64,000 nt of DNA from Lumnitzera littorea (lineage: Eukaryota; Streptophyta; Magnoliopsida; Myrtales; Combretaceae), in contig JAMXBB010000012.1 in NCBI GenBank assembly GCA_024138015.1, forward strand, positions 16,540,634 to 16,604,633, written 5' to 3'. Shown one piece after another: positions 11,806 to 23,326 of the stretch. Both the position numbers and the translations under genes were made by a program. The stretch's first letter is position 1. Each line of letters opens with the position of its first letter. Below the pieces are notes generated by a model. The model searched no databases. It had not been told where the DNA came from and saw only the letters and a list, made by a program, of their open reading frames with translations.

Positions 11806-12260
11806 ACCGTGAAACATTCTCCGCCCTCCCTTAAACCAACCCTATCTTTTCTCCTCTCTCTTTTCTTTCTCTCTCTCTCTCTCTCTCTAATCATTTCTTT
11901 TCTTTTCTTACTCTCTCTCACCGAATCAATCTCTCTCACTCTCGTTTTCTTTTCCCCACTGATCAGCCTCCATTATTGCGAGCCCCACCCCCCAACGTCT
12001 CTTTCGCTGACCGCTGCCTCTCAACTAACACCGGACCCCGCCCATCCCAAATTTCTCTTGCCCCTCAATTCTCTCTTCTCACCATCCGTCTGGCTCACTC
12101 GCTGGACCCACACCCCAATATCTGTCGCCGATTGACCACTCTCCTCCCAAATCTCACTCGCCCCGTAATTATCTCTCTTGCGGTCTGACTCAGCGCGGGA
12201 CCCACCCCTGGCCTTCCTACCCCAGTCCCTCTCGCTGGTATCGTTTCGAATCACGGATAA
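11806..12260. repeat. Pyrimidine-rich, GC-richer tract with a (TC)n run
   Basis: A C/T-rich plus strand runs for about 450 bp, with a (CT)n microsatellite at about 11869-11888, amid DNA that is otherwise very AT-rich. It resembles the pyrimidine-rich leaders of plant genes or LTRs. The overlapping low-complexity frame (Leu/Ser/Pro-rich, 11809-12135) is a by-product of the composition. No promoter, gene body or LTR end could be tied to it. Confidence 0.4.
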
Positions 12261-13464
12261 CTTTCCGTAATTATATTCCACGCGTTATAATCCATTTCGG
12301 CAAAGTAATTATTTATTAATTATTTTATTTATTTTTAAGTAAAATATAATTTTTGATTTATTTATTTTCTAATAAGTCCTTTATTCAGTGATAATTTCAG
12401 TGTTCATGCAGTATTGGCATCTCAACCTTATTTCCTGAGTTGACTCAATTACATTTTCGGTATTGTATATGTATTATATTATTTTTATTTTTCACCATTA
12501 TTGTAAAAAATAATTACTTTGCTAGTAATAGATTTTATTATAAATTAATTTATTTTTTATATTGTACTAGTATTTTTATATAAAAGTTTTTCATTATAAA
12601 TTATGATCCATATTGTATTATTGTATATATTATTATTATCATCTTATTTTCAAATCTTACCTTAACTAAAGAATCGGTTTGATTACTTTTATACAGAACA
12701 TTTGAAGCGATAAATAGATATCATAACAAGTAACGAGAAATAAAAGGGTTCACAAGTAACATTTAGGTAGAATTAGCTATTGGTTATCTGAAGATTAATG
12801 TATATATTTGTTCTTAAATTCAAATAAATTCTTACTAATGATCAAGTTTCTTCATTGTTGGGTGGTCTAAGATGTTTCGTATAAGACTTCTTGTTGTAGA
12901 GTTTTAGTTAATTGTCAAGAAGCCATCCTAAGTATGTGGTGCTTGTTTGTAGAGTTGTCCTTATTAGGTTAGAAAGGATGTAATTAGATTAATGTATATT
13001 CAGCCTAATTGATCTTGACTGCTTATTGTGCTTGATCCGCTCGTTTTGCTTGATCCGCTCGTTTTAGGGGCCCACAATGGTAGTTCCCTAAAAGAGCAAC
13101 CGCTAATCATATATGAGATTTCTTTAGTGGACTTATATATGGGATAATATAATTAGAATATTAGGTTTTTAGACTTGAGACTTTAGGTGTAAAGGACTTA
13201 AAGAAAAATTTATATCTATGTCCATCTAAGTATGTAGACAAAGATCATGGTGTAGCGGTGTTATGAGTACTTTTTTGTTGATTACTAGCATAATTTAAAG
13301 ATAATTAAATTATTATTTCTTTTTATTCTGTTACAGTTGCATTATATACATGTGAATATTCTAAGCTTAGCATTCGTGTATGTTTGTACATCATATTAGG
13401 TTTCAACTCATTCCTCTTTTTTTTTTTTTTTTTTTTTTTACAATTGTAAGTTAACTCAATAAGT
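12261..13464. other. AT-rich DNA with short repeats and a poly(T) run
   Basis: There is no gene. Two local structures are visible: a perfect short tandem repeat of TGCTTGATCCGCTCGTTTT (about 13028-13066) and a T-run of roughly 24 bases at 13416-13439. The poly(T) could be the tail of a minus-strand retroposed copy, but no SINE or processed gene is recognisable beside it. Confidence 0.4.
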
Positions 13465-13777
13465 TTGTGATAAGTGTGAAAATTACTATCAATTGGGAAA
13501 GAGAGTTGGTTAATTTTGTATGCTGTAGAATATTAAGATCTAGTTATTTTGTATATTTGTGACTAAAGTAATTCGCTTATGAGTCACTTGAATTGATGTA
13601 TTTGGAGAATTACTGTTTTGTGACAAGTGTGAAAATTGCTATCATCAGTTGGGAAAGAGAGTCGATTAATTTTGTTTACTATAGAAAATTAAGATCTAGT
13701 TATTTTGTATATTTGTAGCTAAAGCGATTCGTTTGTGAGTTACTTGAGTTGATGTATTTGAAGAATTATTGTTTTGT
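13465..13777. repeat. Tandem duplication, 2 copies of about 153 bp
   Basis: Copy 1 starts TTGTGATAAGTGTGAAAAT at 13465 and copy 2 starts TTGTGACAAGTGTGAAAAT at 13618. Both contain GGGAAAGAGAGT, AAGATCTAGTTATTTTG and TTGATGTATTTG-AGAATTA in order. Identity is high, so this is the youngest of the larger tandem duplications in the left part of the window. Confidence 0.8.
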
Positions 13778-14293
13778 ATTTGATAAACTATTATTAGAAG
13801 TGACAATGGAGATTATAATTGGTTTTAAAGCCTTAACATGTTCCTGAATAGTAAAGATATATGGTGGGTTGTAAAATTATTAGGAAATATTATTCTTTTT
13901 TTTTTCCTTTTTTATTTGCGACGTATGCCTAATTGAGTAAATCGTGGATTCACCACATTTATCTCTTAAAGAAATTGATCACAATAAGCAATAAGGATGT
14001 ATGATAGTATTTTAAGGTAAATTATGGAGGTTGATAAACAAACAAATATGAAGATAGCAAGTATACCCCGAATTCTTTTAAAAAATTATTTTCCTTGAGT
14101 TTTATACCTAAAATTCTATAGGTATGAATATGCTTAAGAAAAAGAATGAATTATTATAGGAAAACATGAAAACGATTCTCTCAAACATTTTTAGATTTCT
14201 TGGACTTTTGAATCTTTTTCTATATAAAGTGATCGTATGGAGCAAAAATCAAAACCTAAAATTATTTATTTTTTCGCACAAAATTATTTAATA

Positions 14294-14620
14294 ATGTGTA
14301 TATATGTGTGTGCATGTGTACATATAGGTACATATATACGTATGCATATATGTACGTATCTTTATATGTTTGCACTTGTGTATCCATGCATGTTTTGTGT
14401 ATTCACACATACATGGGTGTTAAGGCTATGTATGTATGTGTGCATGCATGTGTACATATTTGTAGGTATGCATATGGTATGTGCTATTCATGTGTGTTTG
14501 TGTGTGTGTGGATAAGTGAGTGTGTGCATGCGCTCTCATGCATATGAGTTTATACACTTGCATGAGTGTGAATGGACATATGTGCATGAGTGGATGTACA
14601 TACATGCATGATACATTTTC
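14294..14620. repeat. Degenerate ATGT/GTGC alternating purine-pyrimidine repeat
   Basis: About 325 bp consist almost wholly of TG, TA, CA and CG steps (ATATATGTGTGTGCATG, GTATGTATGTGTGCATG and variants). This is a decayed microsatellite. The two overlapping Tyr/Cys/Met/Val-rich frames are artefacts of the repeat. Alternating purine-pyrimidine DNA of this kind can adopt Z-form structure. Confidence 0.75.
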
Positions 14621-14790
14621 TCAATAAATAATTAATGGCTCGTAGACAAATAATGTACGATTTAAGGGGGAAAGAATGATAAATCATGCACAAAAGCTTT
14701 TAAAAATATGTATTTATCTCCTAAAACCTTTGTTAAAAACACAATAGTAAATGTCATATTACATTTTTAGTTAATAGAGTTTAATAATTA

Positions 14791-17700
14791 TGAGCTCCCT
14801 GAGGTAAGTAGGTTGGGGCAAGGTGGCTCCAAGCCACTTGGGCAAATTTGTAAAACAAATACAGGTAAGCAACAACTAGGGGTTATCTAATAGAACTACC
14901 CCAACACTCAAGTTAATTGTGAGACTTGTATTGGCGTGACTAGGTTCAGTAGTTAATTTAGGGCGTTCAGGAAAATAACCTAATTAAGCTAAAAGTTTAT
15001 AAGGGGCTTCGTGAGATTAGTCGAGGAATTGTTGTAGGCTTAAAATTTAAATATATAATAAAATATTAAAAATATAGCTAAAACCGTATAAATTTACTAT
15101 ATTATTATTATCAGTAACGATCGAATTAGATCTTGAAAAATAATGAACACTTAGAAATAAATTATAGGAGTAATATAATTAATATTGTACATAAAATAAT
15201 ATATAAAAGACATGTACATACATTAGGTATAATTATTATACAAAATATATATCCATAATTATTAAAAATACTAAAAATTGGGTAAAATCTACTAAATAAA
15301 TTTAAAAAAAAAAAAGAAAAATTGTAAAAATATTCAAAGACGACCTAGAGAACCTGACTTTTGGTATGGCATACTTTGTGAAGGGTTAATGTAATATGGG
15401 ATTAAGATTTGGTGACATTTAACATAGGAAAAAAAAGGAGAAAAGCGATATTTGTTACTCATGAAATTCTTGAACAGATCACTATGGCATTCTAAATTTC
15501 CAAGAGCTACTCCATGATCATGTTTGGTTAGATTGAAGTCTAAAAAAATTGGGAGGAAGCCTAGAAATTGAAAAGAAACATTAAAACAAAAATTAGGATA
15601 AAATAGTGTAAAAAATAAGGATTTTTCAAGTTCTCCATGCTAATGACCACTTGGGAGTAAGTCAAACCACCTGGAGATAGAGGAGGTAGCATCAACTTAA
15701 GAAGACAAACCTTCACTCTCAAATGGCAGCTAATGCTTAGACATCTAGTGAGTCGTCAATTTCTTTGATTTTATCAAAATTTTGAGAAAAATAGCAAACA
15801 AATCTAAAAAATTTTGAAATTTGGTTTTCTTTCGTATTTTTGCATGAGAAATTCAAATATTCAATTAGATTTTCAAAATTTTGAGTGTAGATATGAGGTC
15901 TTTGAGGAAAACGTCCTCCGCAATAATTTTCGATCGAGTTTTTGAAAGATCAATTCATATAGTTTCGACTTAAAATTTTGTGGTTATTTTCCTAAGATAT
16001 TGAACTTTGATGATATGTGTATAGATTTTCAAAGTGTGATACTTGGATTTTGAGAAAAATTTGTTCTTCACAAGATAGTACGTTGGAAGCAGGTTTTTCT
16101 AAAAAGAGATAAGTAGGGTTTTTATAAAGATATGCTTTAATCTATATTGACAAACATGCAGTTACTATAAGTGAGTGAATAGGAGCTTTAAGATGTTGAT
16201 TTTCAATTTAAGGTGTGTATTTGGTGGTTTAGGAGTTCGATTGCAAAAGTTCCGATGAGTTGTGTTAAGTGAAGGTGAAAGAGAAAGGTGTATATATGAA
16301 GGTAGTACTAAATTGCTGTTTTCTACATTTGCAGGTTTATTAAGACTTTGGAAGTTAGGTTGAATTTTATATGAAGTAGTTGGATGTACTAATAGCAGTA
16401 AGGTTAGAAACTATATTAGAAAGTAAGTCAGAATGTGATATGATGTTAATATATTGAGCATACTAGGAAAATGGAATTTGTACCAAAAGGTAGCTTATAT
16501 TTAGACTCTACCTTATTACTTGAGATAAGTTATAAGTCAGGAACTTCCTCAATAAAAATCTAATTTTGAATTGAGGGTTAGAAACTGTGTCAAAAACTAG
16601 ATCAGAATATTGTTTGGTATTGGATATCTTTGAGCACACCAAGAGTTTGACAATAGATTAGCTAGTAATTTGTATATGATTCCATTCCTTTATCCAAGTT
16701 AGAACATGAGTCAGAAAACACTTCGACAATAGCTCATTCCATAAACTAAGTCAAAACCTCAGTCAGAAAGTAGTTTGATAGAATATGCAAAATGTAGCAA
16801 CAATTGCAAGTTTGAAGACGGATGGTACTAAATATCGAATCATTGGAAATTAGTGAATAGATTAGAAAATCACTTGATTATACTTTCTAAGAATTTATTG
16901 AAGTCATAACCTAGATTAGAAACTGCTAGGCAACAATTTGTATTAGGTTAGAACCTTGTTAGAAGGTGTCTTATTTTAACTAATATTTAATAAACACCTT
17001 AGAAAAACTTACTTAACACAATTGAAAATATACTTAAATGTCCACAATGAACACATATGTTAAATAATGAACATAAACTAAAGATATCATGTTAAATTTT
17101 AGGGACAATAAAGAAAGAGGAGACGAGAACAACACATGAGAAGAATGAGCATCAATATCCAAGTAAGTAGGATCAATGTTTCATTGCACTTTGAAGTATT
17201 GTTTAAGAATACTTAGAGACCTTAGTATATGTCTTGTTTGTGGTTATAAGTTAGTTGCTTATATGCATGTAGTATGTGTGCTTAAATACCGTGGTGTTAT
17301 TTGAGTGTTAGATTGATGTGTTGATTACTTTATGATATTACATGTTTTGAACTGTTTGAATTTACATGATTACCGCAAAAGTAATCTAACACAAACTCGG
17401 CTTAACCACTAACTGGACTTATATCACAACCTACTAGAAGTGATAACTAGGAAGCATGGGCCAAACATGGATGCCTTTGTTGAGGAGAGCAGAAATGGTT
17501 CTCTCTCCACCCTGAGTCAAACTAACTAACAAGAGAAGGGGTTGTGGCTAAGTTGGGGTCAATGGTTCGAAGGTAGTTTCGAGAGGAATGTGTTCTCCAT
17601 TGCATAAGCATTGGTTTGGTGATCAAATTCTGAGTGCACGGTGTTAAACTCTTCGGAACCTAGATTAGAGTGAGCGTAATTTCTCTTATCTCACAATGAC

Positions 17701-18381
17701 TAGTCAACATCATACGATGACATTTGCTTGATTATGCATTACATCTAATTAAATTGCTTAAAAACCTTAGTTGTTTGATGTCAAATATGTGCTATTGTCT
17801 CTATCTTTGTCTCTGTCTCACTTACTAAGTAAGTCGTCACTCATTCTCCTATAGTTGTTTTGCAGGTTTCTAAGTAAACTCACTAGAAGGCCAAAGAACG
17901 AAGTCGGGGAATGAGATTTAAGATTTACCTGATTGGATTTCTATTCGGTTTAATAATTATACTGACTTGTAAGAAAACTAATAAGATCTCAGGTGACTCC
18001 TAGTTTTCAGTCAATAAAATGTATTCTATGTTATGTAAACTTATAGATTTTAGTGAAATTTTAGTAGACATTATATATTTTCATAATAATATAGTTTTTG
18101 GAACTTTTATTAAATACAAGATTTTATTTTTGATACAACTTTTATCTTGATTTTTACTTGAAATTTAAGTTGTTAAAAAAAATTTATTTTCAGAATCTAT
18201 TTTTTAAAAAGTTATACTACATGTTGATTCTTATTAAGCACTAAATGAGGCGCTTCCAAGCAGTAGAGTGGTGAACTCCTTGTATAAGCTATACTTATGT
18301 TAGTAATTAAGGAGGCTAGCTTTTAGTGTAGGTTGATTTATACAGTGAGATTGTTACAATTCTTTAATTTATGGCGTGACA
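14791..18381 (+). mobile_element. Diverged LTR (copy iv) of the long-LTR family
   Basis: The left end TGAGCTCCCTGAG resembles the TGTAAGCTCCCAAAATTGAG start of copy iii, and the right end ATGGCGTGACA matches the family end GGGGCGTGACA. The family's conserved block is clear at about 17390-17870: an ACTGGACTTA box, AGGAGAGCAGAAATGGT, AGTCAAACTAACTAACAAG, GGTTCGAAGGTAGT, CTCCATTGCA, CTTACTAAG and TTTTGCAG/GT at 17858-17867. No gag-pol is present. The five flanking bases (AATTA left, TTAGT right) do not match, so either the ends have eroded or this is a rearranged copy. Confidence 0.65.
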
Positions 18382-19740
18382 TTAGTATGGTTCATGGAGG
18401 AGCAAACACTTATTAAAAGAGCTTAATAGAATGATTAGGGTAGTCGGAAGTGATAAATGAGTATAAGTCTCAAGTGTTATCTATGAGAGATATGGATCAA
18501 GTATTTATATGTTTAACTTTTGAACCCCCATCAACTTATGGTGCATGATCCTATATTTTGTAGCACCTCGAGTTGGCAATGACAAGAATTGATTGTACCT
18601 ATCTTTTCCCCATAAATGTTTAATGTTGTTGTATCACCAAAGCTAAGTATGCTTTAGGTTTTCCTTGAGATGACTCACCAAGGGTCATATTGCATTTATG
18701 TGATGAGTGCTAAGTGGCTAGGCCTTATGGGGTTCTTATAAATTCTAAAATTGTTCGAGGAGGGTCATCAAAGGTTGGCTAGAGGTCAGCTCCCATTGAA
18801 GGAGGAAGTCCTTCAACCAAACAGTTTATTCTCATATTTGTCTAAACACCACTACTCAACTCGTGCCTTTGGCTAGTTGGCCTAGGACTTATGGGAGTCG
18901 TCAATTTGTGGTCAGTTGTTTGGTCATAATCTCGAAATGGCCAACTTGGGTCATCTAGCATTGTAGTCTTAGTGATGTTTAGCATTGGGCCCAAGAAGGT
19001 TAGCTCATGTCCAATAAGTACCATCAATAATAATGATTTAGGGGTTTTAGGGAGAATTTAATGGGTATGGATATATATGCAAGATTTATGAAGAGGTAAA
19101 GATACATTTTTAGGATTTGAGGGATCTATCTACACCTAGCCAATAGTTTTGAGAATGTAATTGCATTTTCTAAAGGCTTTTATATGAAAGATCACTATAG
19201 GCTTTTGCTAATAAGTAATAACTCAAATCTTAAGATATTTTGCTCAAGCAAATTTTACATAATGATGTTTTCAATTTTTCATTAATCGAAAAACAAAAGC
19301 ATATGTTTAGATGGTGAAACATAATATCATAAAATTAAAATTAATTTTGTACAACAGTAGGGATTGGATACCCATTTTATATCCATAATTTTATCTAACT
19401 AGTTAAAATTCTATATTGTAGACGGGATTGCAGTTTATAGTATATACTTACATTAATGAAAATAATAGATTGATTTGAAAAATCATTATAATTAACATGT
19501 TAATATATGTATTTGTATTTTAAACATTGTGTTACTACATTATTTAATTAAATAAATATTTATATATTGTAATTTTGTACGACTATTGATAGTCCTTACA
19601 TGTTTACATTAAATGGTATTACACATACAAGGGGGTTATAGTCCTTTAACTTATGGGATTCTATACCAAGAGTATATGTTTTGCATTGAGTTATATAAAG
19701 GTACTAACATTAGATATGTTGTTTAGTAATAAAAATGTAC
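18382..19740. other. Intergenic DNA, slightly GC-richer at 18.5-19.0 kb
   Basis: Translation in six frames gives only short frames without a recognisable domain. The 18550-19030 part is less AT-rich than its surroundings and could be an old gene or transposon fragment, but nothing identifies it. Confidence 0.35.
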
Positions 19741-19789
19741 AAGTAATAGTAGCAAAAAGTTTGTAATGGGGCTATAAAGGTTAATGATA

Positions 19790-20218
19790 AGGTGACTAGT
19801 TCACGAGAAACCTACAGAAACTCTAAAGCACAAGTAGCTGGAGGTTTTTGTAAAAAAATTGCAAGAACAAATCCTTTAGAAGTGGAACTGTAGGATATTT
19901 TTTCTGATTTGAAGATGGTTAGGGAGAAGAATTGGGATAATATAGTTTTTGAATCAAGTTCAATATATGTTATTGATTAGATTATGAAAAACTGGATCAA
20001 GGATAATGCATGCATACCCTTATATTTTGTGCGCTTGTAGGAAACTTGGAAAAAGTTTTAATAATATTGCTTTTCACAAGATTCACATAGATGAAAATAA
20101 AGTTGCTAATCGACTTGCAAAGGAGGAACTCCATAGATTGGATGATCTCCTTTTTGATTTGGATCTTCTTGATTTTGTTTCTAACTATTTAGAAGAAGAC
20201 TTATTGTTGAGTTATTAG
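19790..20218 (+). pseudogene. Broken RNase H-like (RVT_3) domain fragment
   Basis: The plus strand encodes, across at least one frame change, the C-terminal part of the plant RNase H-like domain found at the end of LINE ORF2 and in related host proteins: GGFCKKIARTNPLEVEL-stop-D (Trp expected), MVREKNWDNIVFESSS, then CRKLGKSFNNIAFHKIH and DENKVANRLAKEEL, matching the family's HI-REANKVADRLA motif. The last frame (20006-20218) ends with an acidic Leu/Asp-rich tail. No RT is found upstream, so it is an orphan 3' end, probably a 5'-truncated LINE insertion. An old host RNase H-like gene is the alternative. Confidence 0.65.
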
Positions 20219-20657
20219 ACTTGCTAACTTTAATTCATACTTAGAAGTTAACAAAAATTGTACAATTTTATAAAATTAGATTAAAGCGAGTGAAAATCGA
20301 CAAATGTATTAGATTGTTCAAGTAGTATAAAAAGTAAGTCAAGTTTGTATTCTAAAGGAAGTTAAGTACTAAGTACTAAACCAATCGAATTTTTCCCTAA
20401 GCTAAAAACTATCAAGAATTGAATTAAAATAGAGTAAAAACTAATTAACAAAATGAATAAACCGAATGTCTTAACTGCACTATATGGGTCTCGAGGTTAA
20501 ATCAATTTGGGATTTGCAAATTTACCCCCATTTGAATCAATGCAATGCCTTAATGCAATAATTGAAATTGACTAAACGAGATTTAACTAAACTCACTAGA
20601 ACTCGCCCCTCACTTATCAAAATAGTGAAGTTCCAATTAAAACATAAGTTATCTTAT
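20219..20657. other. AT-rich spacer before the gypsy element
   Basis: No feature is recognised. It ends at the CTTAT that directly precedes the gypsy 5' LTR. The expected second copy of this possible target duplication cannot be checked because the 3' LTR end is missing. Confidence 0.4.
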
Positions 20658-22744
20658 TGTAGGCACCTAATTTTTTCCCCTTTTATTTATTTTTTTCTTT
20701 CTTTTCTCAATATGTCTGAAGTAGAAAAAACACAAAAAAAAGGAAATTAAAGAAAAGCCAAAAATTATGAAATTTAGAAAAAATAAGAATTTTAGGAAAA
20801 TACAAAAAATTGAAAAAATAAAAGATTTTAAAAAATAACATTTTATTAAGGTAGATTTTTATTTTTAATTTAGGTTTACAAGTTGGACCGTTAAATCTGG
20901 ATTTAGATTTAAATCTAGCCTAAGCTGACTGAATCTATATATGCAATTTAATTGCACATATGGATAAGGTATAAACTAACGACCTAACAGATAAACACAT
21001 GGATATTTGCATTAGGTTTAAGTGTGAGGTCTTGGGTTCGAATATTAGCAAAGGTAAAGAGGCATTTTTTATTTTTATTTTTTGTATTTAGCATACTACC
21101 ATGTGTCAGGATCTGATTGGGCCACGTATCTTAACACATGGCAGCATAGGATTAGACAGAGCTGACGTGTCATGCCACGTAACAGCATCTGGTTGGTTTA
21201 TTTAGCTGACGTAGTGCCACATCAACACTTTTCTTCTCTTTCCCTCGGTTTTCCCTCATTTTCTCCAGATTTTCCTCCCTTTCCTCATCAAGAACAAGCC
21301 TGACCCCCTCACTTTGGCTTGTAATTTCGTGCTTTTTCCTTGTTGAAACACACCAATTAATGGTGCGAATTCATCCTTTGTGTAGCTTACTTTAAATCAA
21401 ACACAATAACACGTCTAAACACAGTTAAAGGATCATTCAATTTGAGCTCAAAAATTCGAAAAGAAAACTATATTTTTTTCCATTTCCATTAAATCTAAAT
21501 TTGAGCTTTCTACGTTTTTGGGTTGAATTCGATTATTAAATGGGTATTAGGAGAGTTCATTGGACATGCACAACCTCTCACAAGCTTTAGAATCAACTCC
21601 CAAGCTCTCTCTCTCATTACCTCTTTTTCTATCTAACTCGTACTCTCTCTCTTCGATTCTCTCTCCACCGTGCTCTTCACCACCAGCCACCACCCTCACA
21701 GTTTCCCTATACCATTAGCTCCCTAACCCAACTCATCTAGCCTTTTGCTATAACCCTTAGTGATACCACCAAGTTCACCGCTACCTAACCCTAATTGTCG
21801 CATGCCACCCCCTCTCAAAACACCACCTTTGCCCCAAATTGAACCCATAATCGAACTCCCCACACTCCAAAACCCCTACCCCAATTGACCAACCACCCCA
21901 AACAACCCCCTCCAATGCTACCCAAACACCACCGTCGATCACTACTTCCAATAACCGCTAAACGACTACCCCTGGCCACAGCGTTGGCTTTACCCTCTAT
22001 ATCCCTAATCTAAAACATACAAAACAACATTTACCCCCTTGATTTAGCCACTAAAATGGCCAAAATCGACCCTAAATTAGGATCATTTAGAATTTCCAAA
22101 AATAGAGTCCAATTTAGGACCCTTTTTTATAGAAATTTTCTTAAATGAACTAAAATTAAGTAAAAAATGTAAACTTGATTATTTTCAAAAATTAAAAATA
22201 ACAACTTACTAAAGTTTTCATAAAAAGAGCTACGTACGTTTGATCCCGAATAGTAGATACGTAGGCACCTATAAGGCGACGATAAAAATGAAAAAACGAA
22301 ATTGCTCTTTTTCTTTAGTTTAGATTATTTTGTTTATCTAATTAGGGTAACCAGCAACCAAATTTTGTTTTTTTTTTTCAAAATTAAAAGGTGATTTTTA
22401 AATTTAATTGTAATTTTGGAAAGTCAATAGTACCCATAAGGGTTTAAATTTCCTAACCCCCGGATCTAGATCTCTGGTTTTAAAAACCGTTTAACAAAAT
22501 TGATTTTAATTGTTAGACTAGTGACTAAGTTATAACCAATTCACTTAATTGGTTATAACGTAACTATTTCTCCCAACTCTAACTAAGTGGCGACTCCAAA
22601 ATTGTTTTGAAAACAAAAAGGAATGGTTTTTTTTTAAACCCTAGTCGAGGATTGGTATTGAACGGGTAAGGTTTAGTACTAATCGATTTAGAGAAGACCT
22701 AATTTTATAAAAAGAACTAGGAATGTGAAAAACTAGGCTCAACA
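20658..22744 (+). repeat. Gypsy 5' LTR
   Basis: It starts TGTAGGCACCTAATTTTTTCC and ends CTCAACA just before the primer site. It aligns with 33169-35307 along most of its length. Relative to that copy it lacks about 447 bp (the counterpart of 34502-34949, junction near 22070) and keeps about 95 bp near 21660-21760 that the 3' LTR has lost. Its TATA region reads TATTAAAT at 21534-21541, where the 3' LTR has TATAAAAT, so this promoter is probably damaged. Confidence 0.85.
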
Positions 22745-23326
22745 GCTTGGCGACTCCATTGGAGAGCGTCGAGAGGGTTAGCCATTCGATTTTCCAAAAT
22801 TAAGATTGATCTCTAAAATCACTGTAAATTCAATTTAGTTATTCATTCTTTGGTTATATTATAATTGTACTAACATTTCTTTGCAGGTTTAGTTCTATTT
22901 CTTTAACTTAAAAGGAGTTTATTTTTTGCACTATGAATGCATGATAGATACGATCGAACCCAGACCATCTTAAGACCTTAAAATGGGAAACCATTGTATA
23001 AGTTCCGGGCGTAGTAGGGCAACCATCGTTTGAAGCCGATTAAGCTACCCTACTTAAACTTCAATGTGACCAAGGAACCATTTTTTCATAAACGCATAAG
23101 GTTACAGAGTTTAAAGACCTTTAGAACTCACCCTTTTTGCATACATTTCATGGAATGACGAATAACTAACAATGTGGCAATGTTATAAAGAAAAAAAATG
23201 ATGAAACCTAGAGTTTCTTTGCCTGTATTCTTTCCTAGAGTTCATGTACATTGGGAGCTGTCTTTGTAATTTCTTTTCATGTAAATAGTCCTTTGTAATT
23301 TATACTTTCCTTATAATATTTCAGAA
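22745..23326 (+). other. Gypsy primer-binding site and 5' leader
   Basis: CTTGGCGACTCCATTGG begins two bases after the LTR and is the likely primer-binding site (about 22747-22764). Tat/Ogre elements often carry a similar TGGCGACTC site, but I cannot name the tRNA with certainty. The rest is untranslated leader up to the ORF1 ATG; it has no open reading frame of note. Confidence 0.6.

Noticed and set aside
11809..12135. 108-codon ORF, Leu/Ser-rich
   Set aside because: Its frame is dictated by a C/T-rich tract and (TC)n run; no domain or signal supports it.
13416..13439. Poly(T) as the tail of a minus-strand SINE or retrogene
   Set aside because: No SINE promoter boxes or gene-like sequence beside it and no target duplication seen.
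14237..14547. Two overlapping Cys/Tyr/Val-rich ORFs
   Set aside because: They are translations of a degenerate ATGT/GTGC microsatellite.
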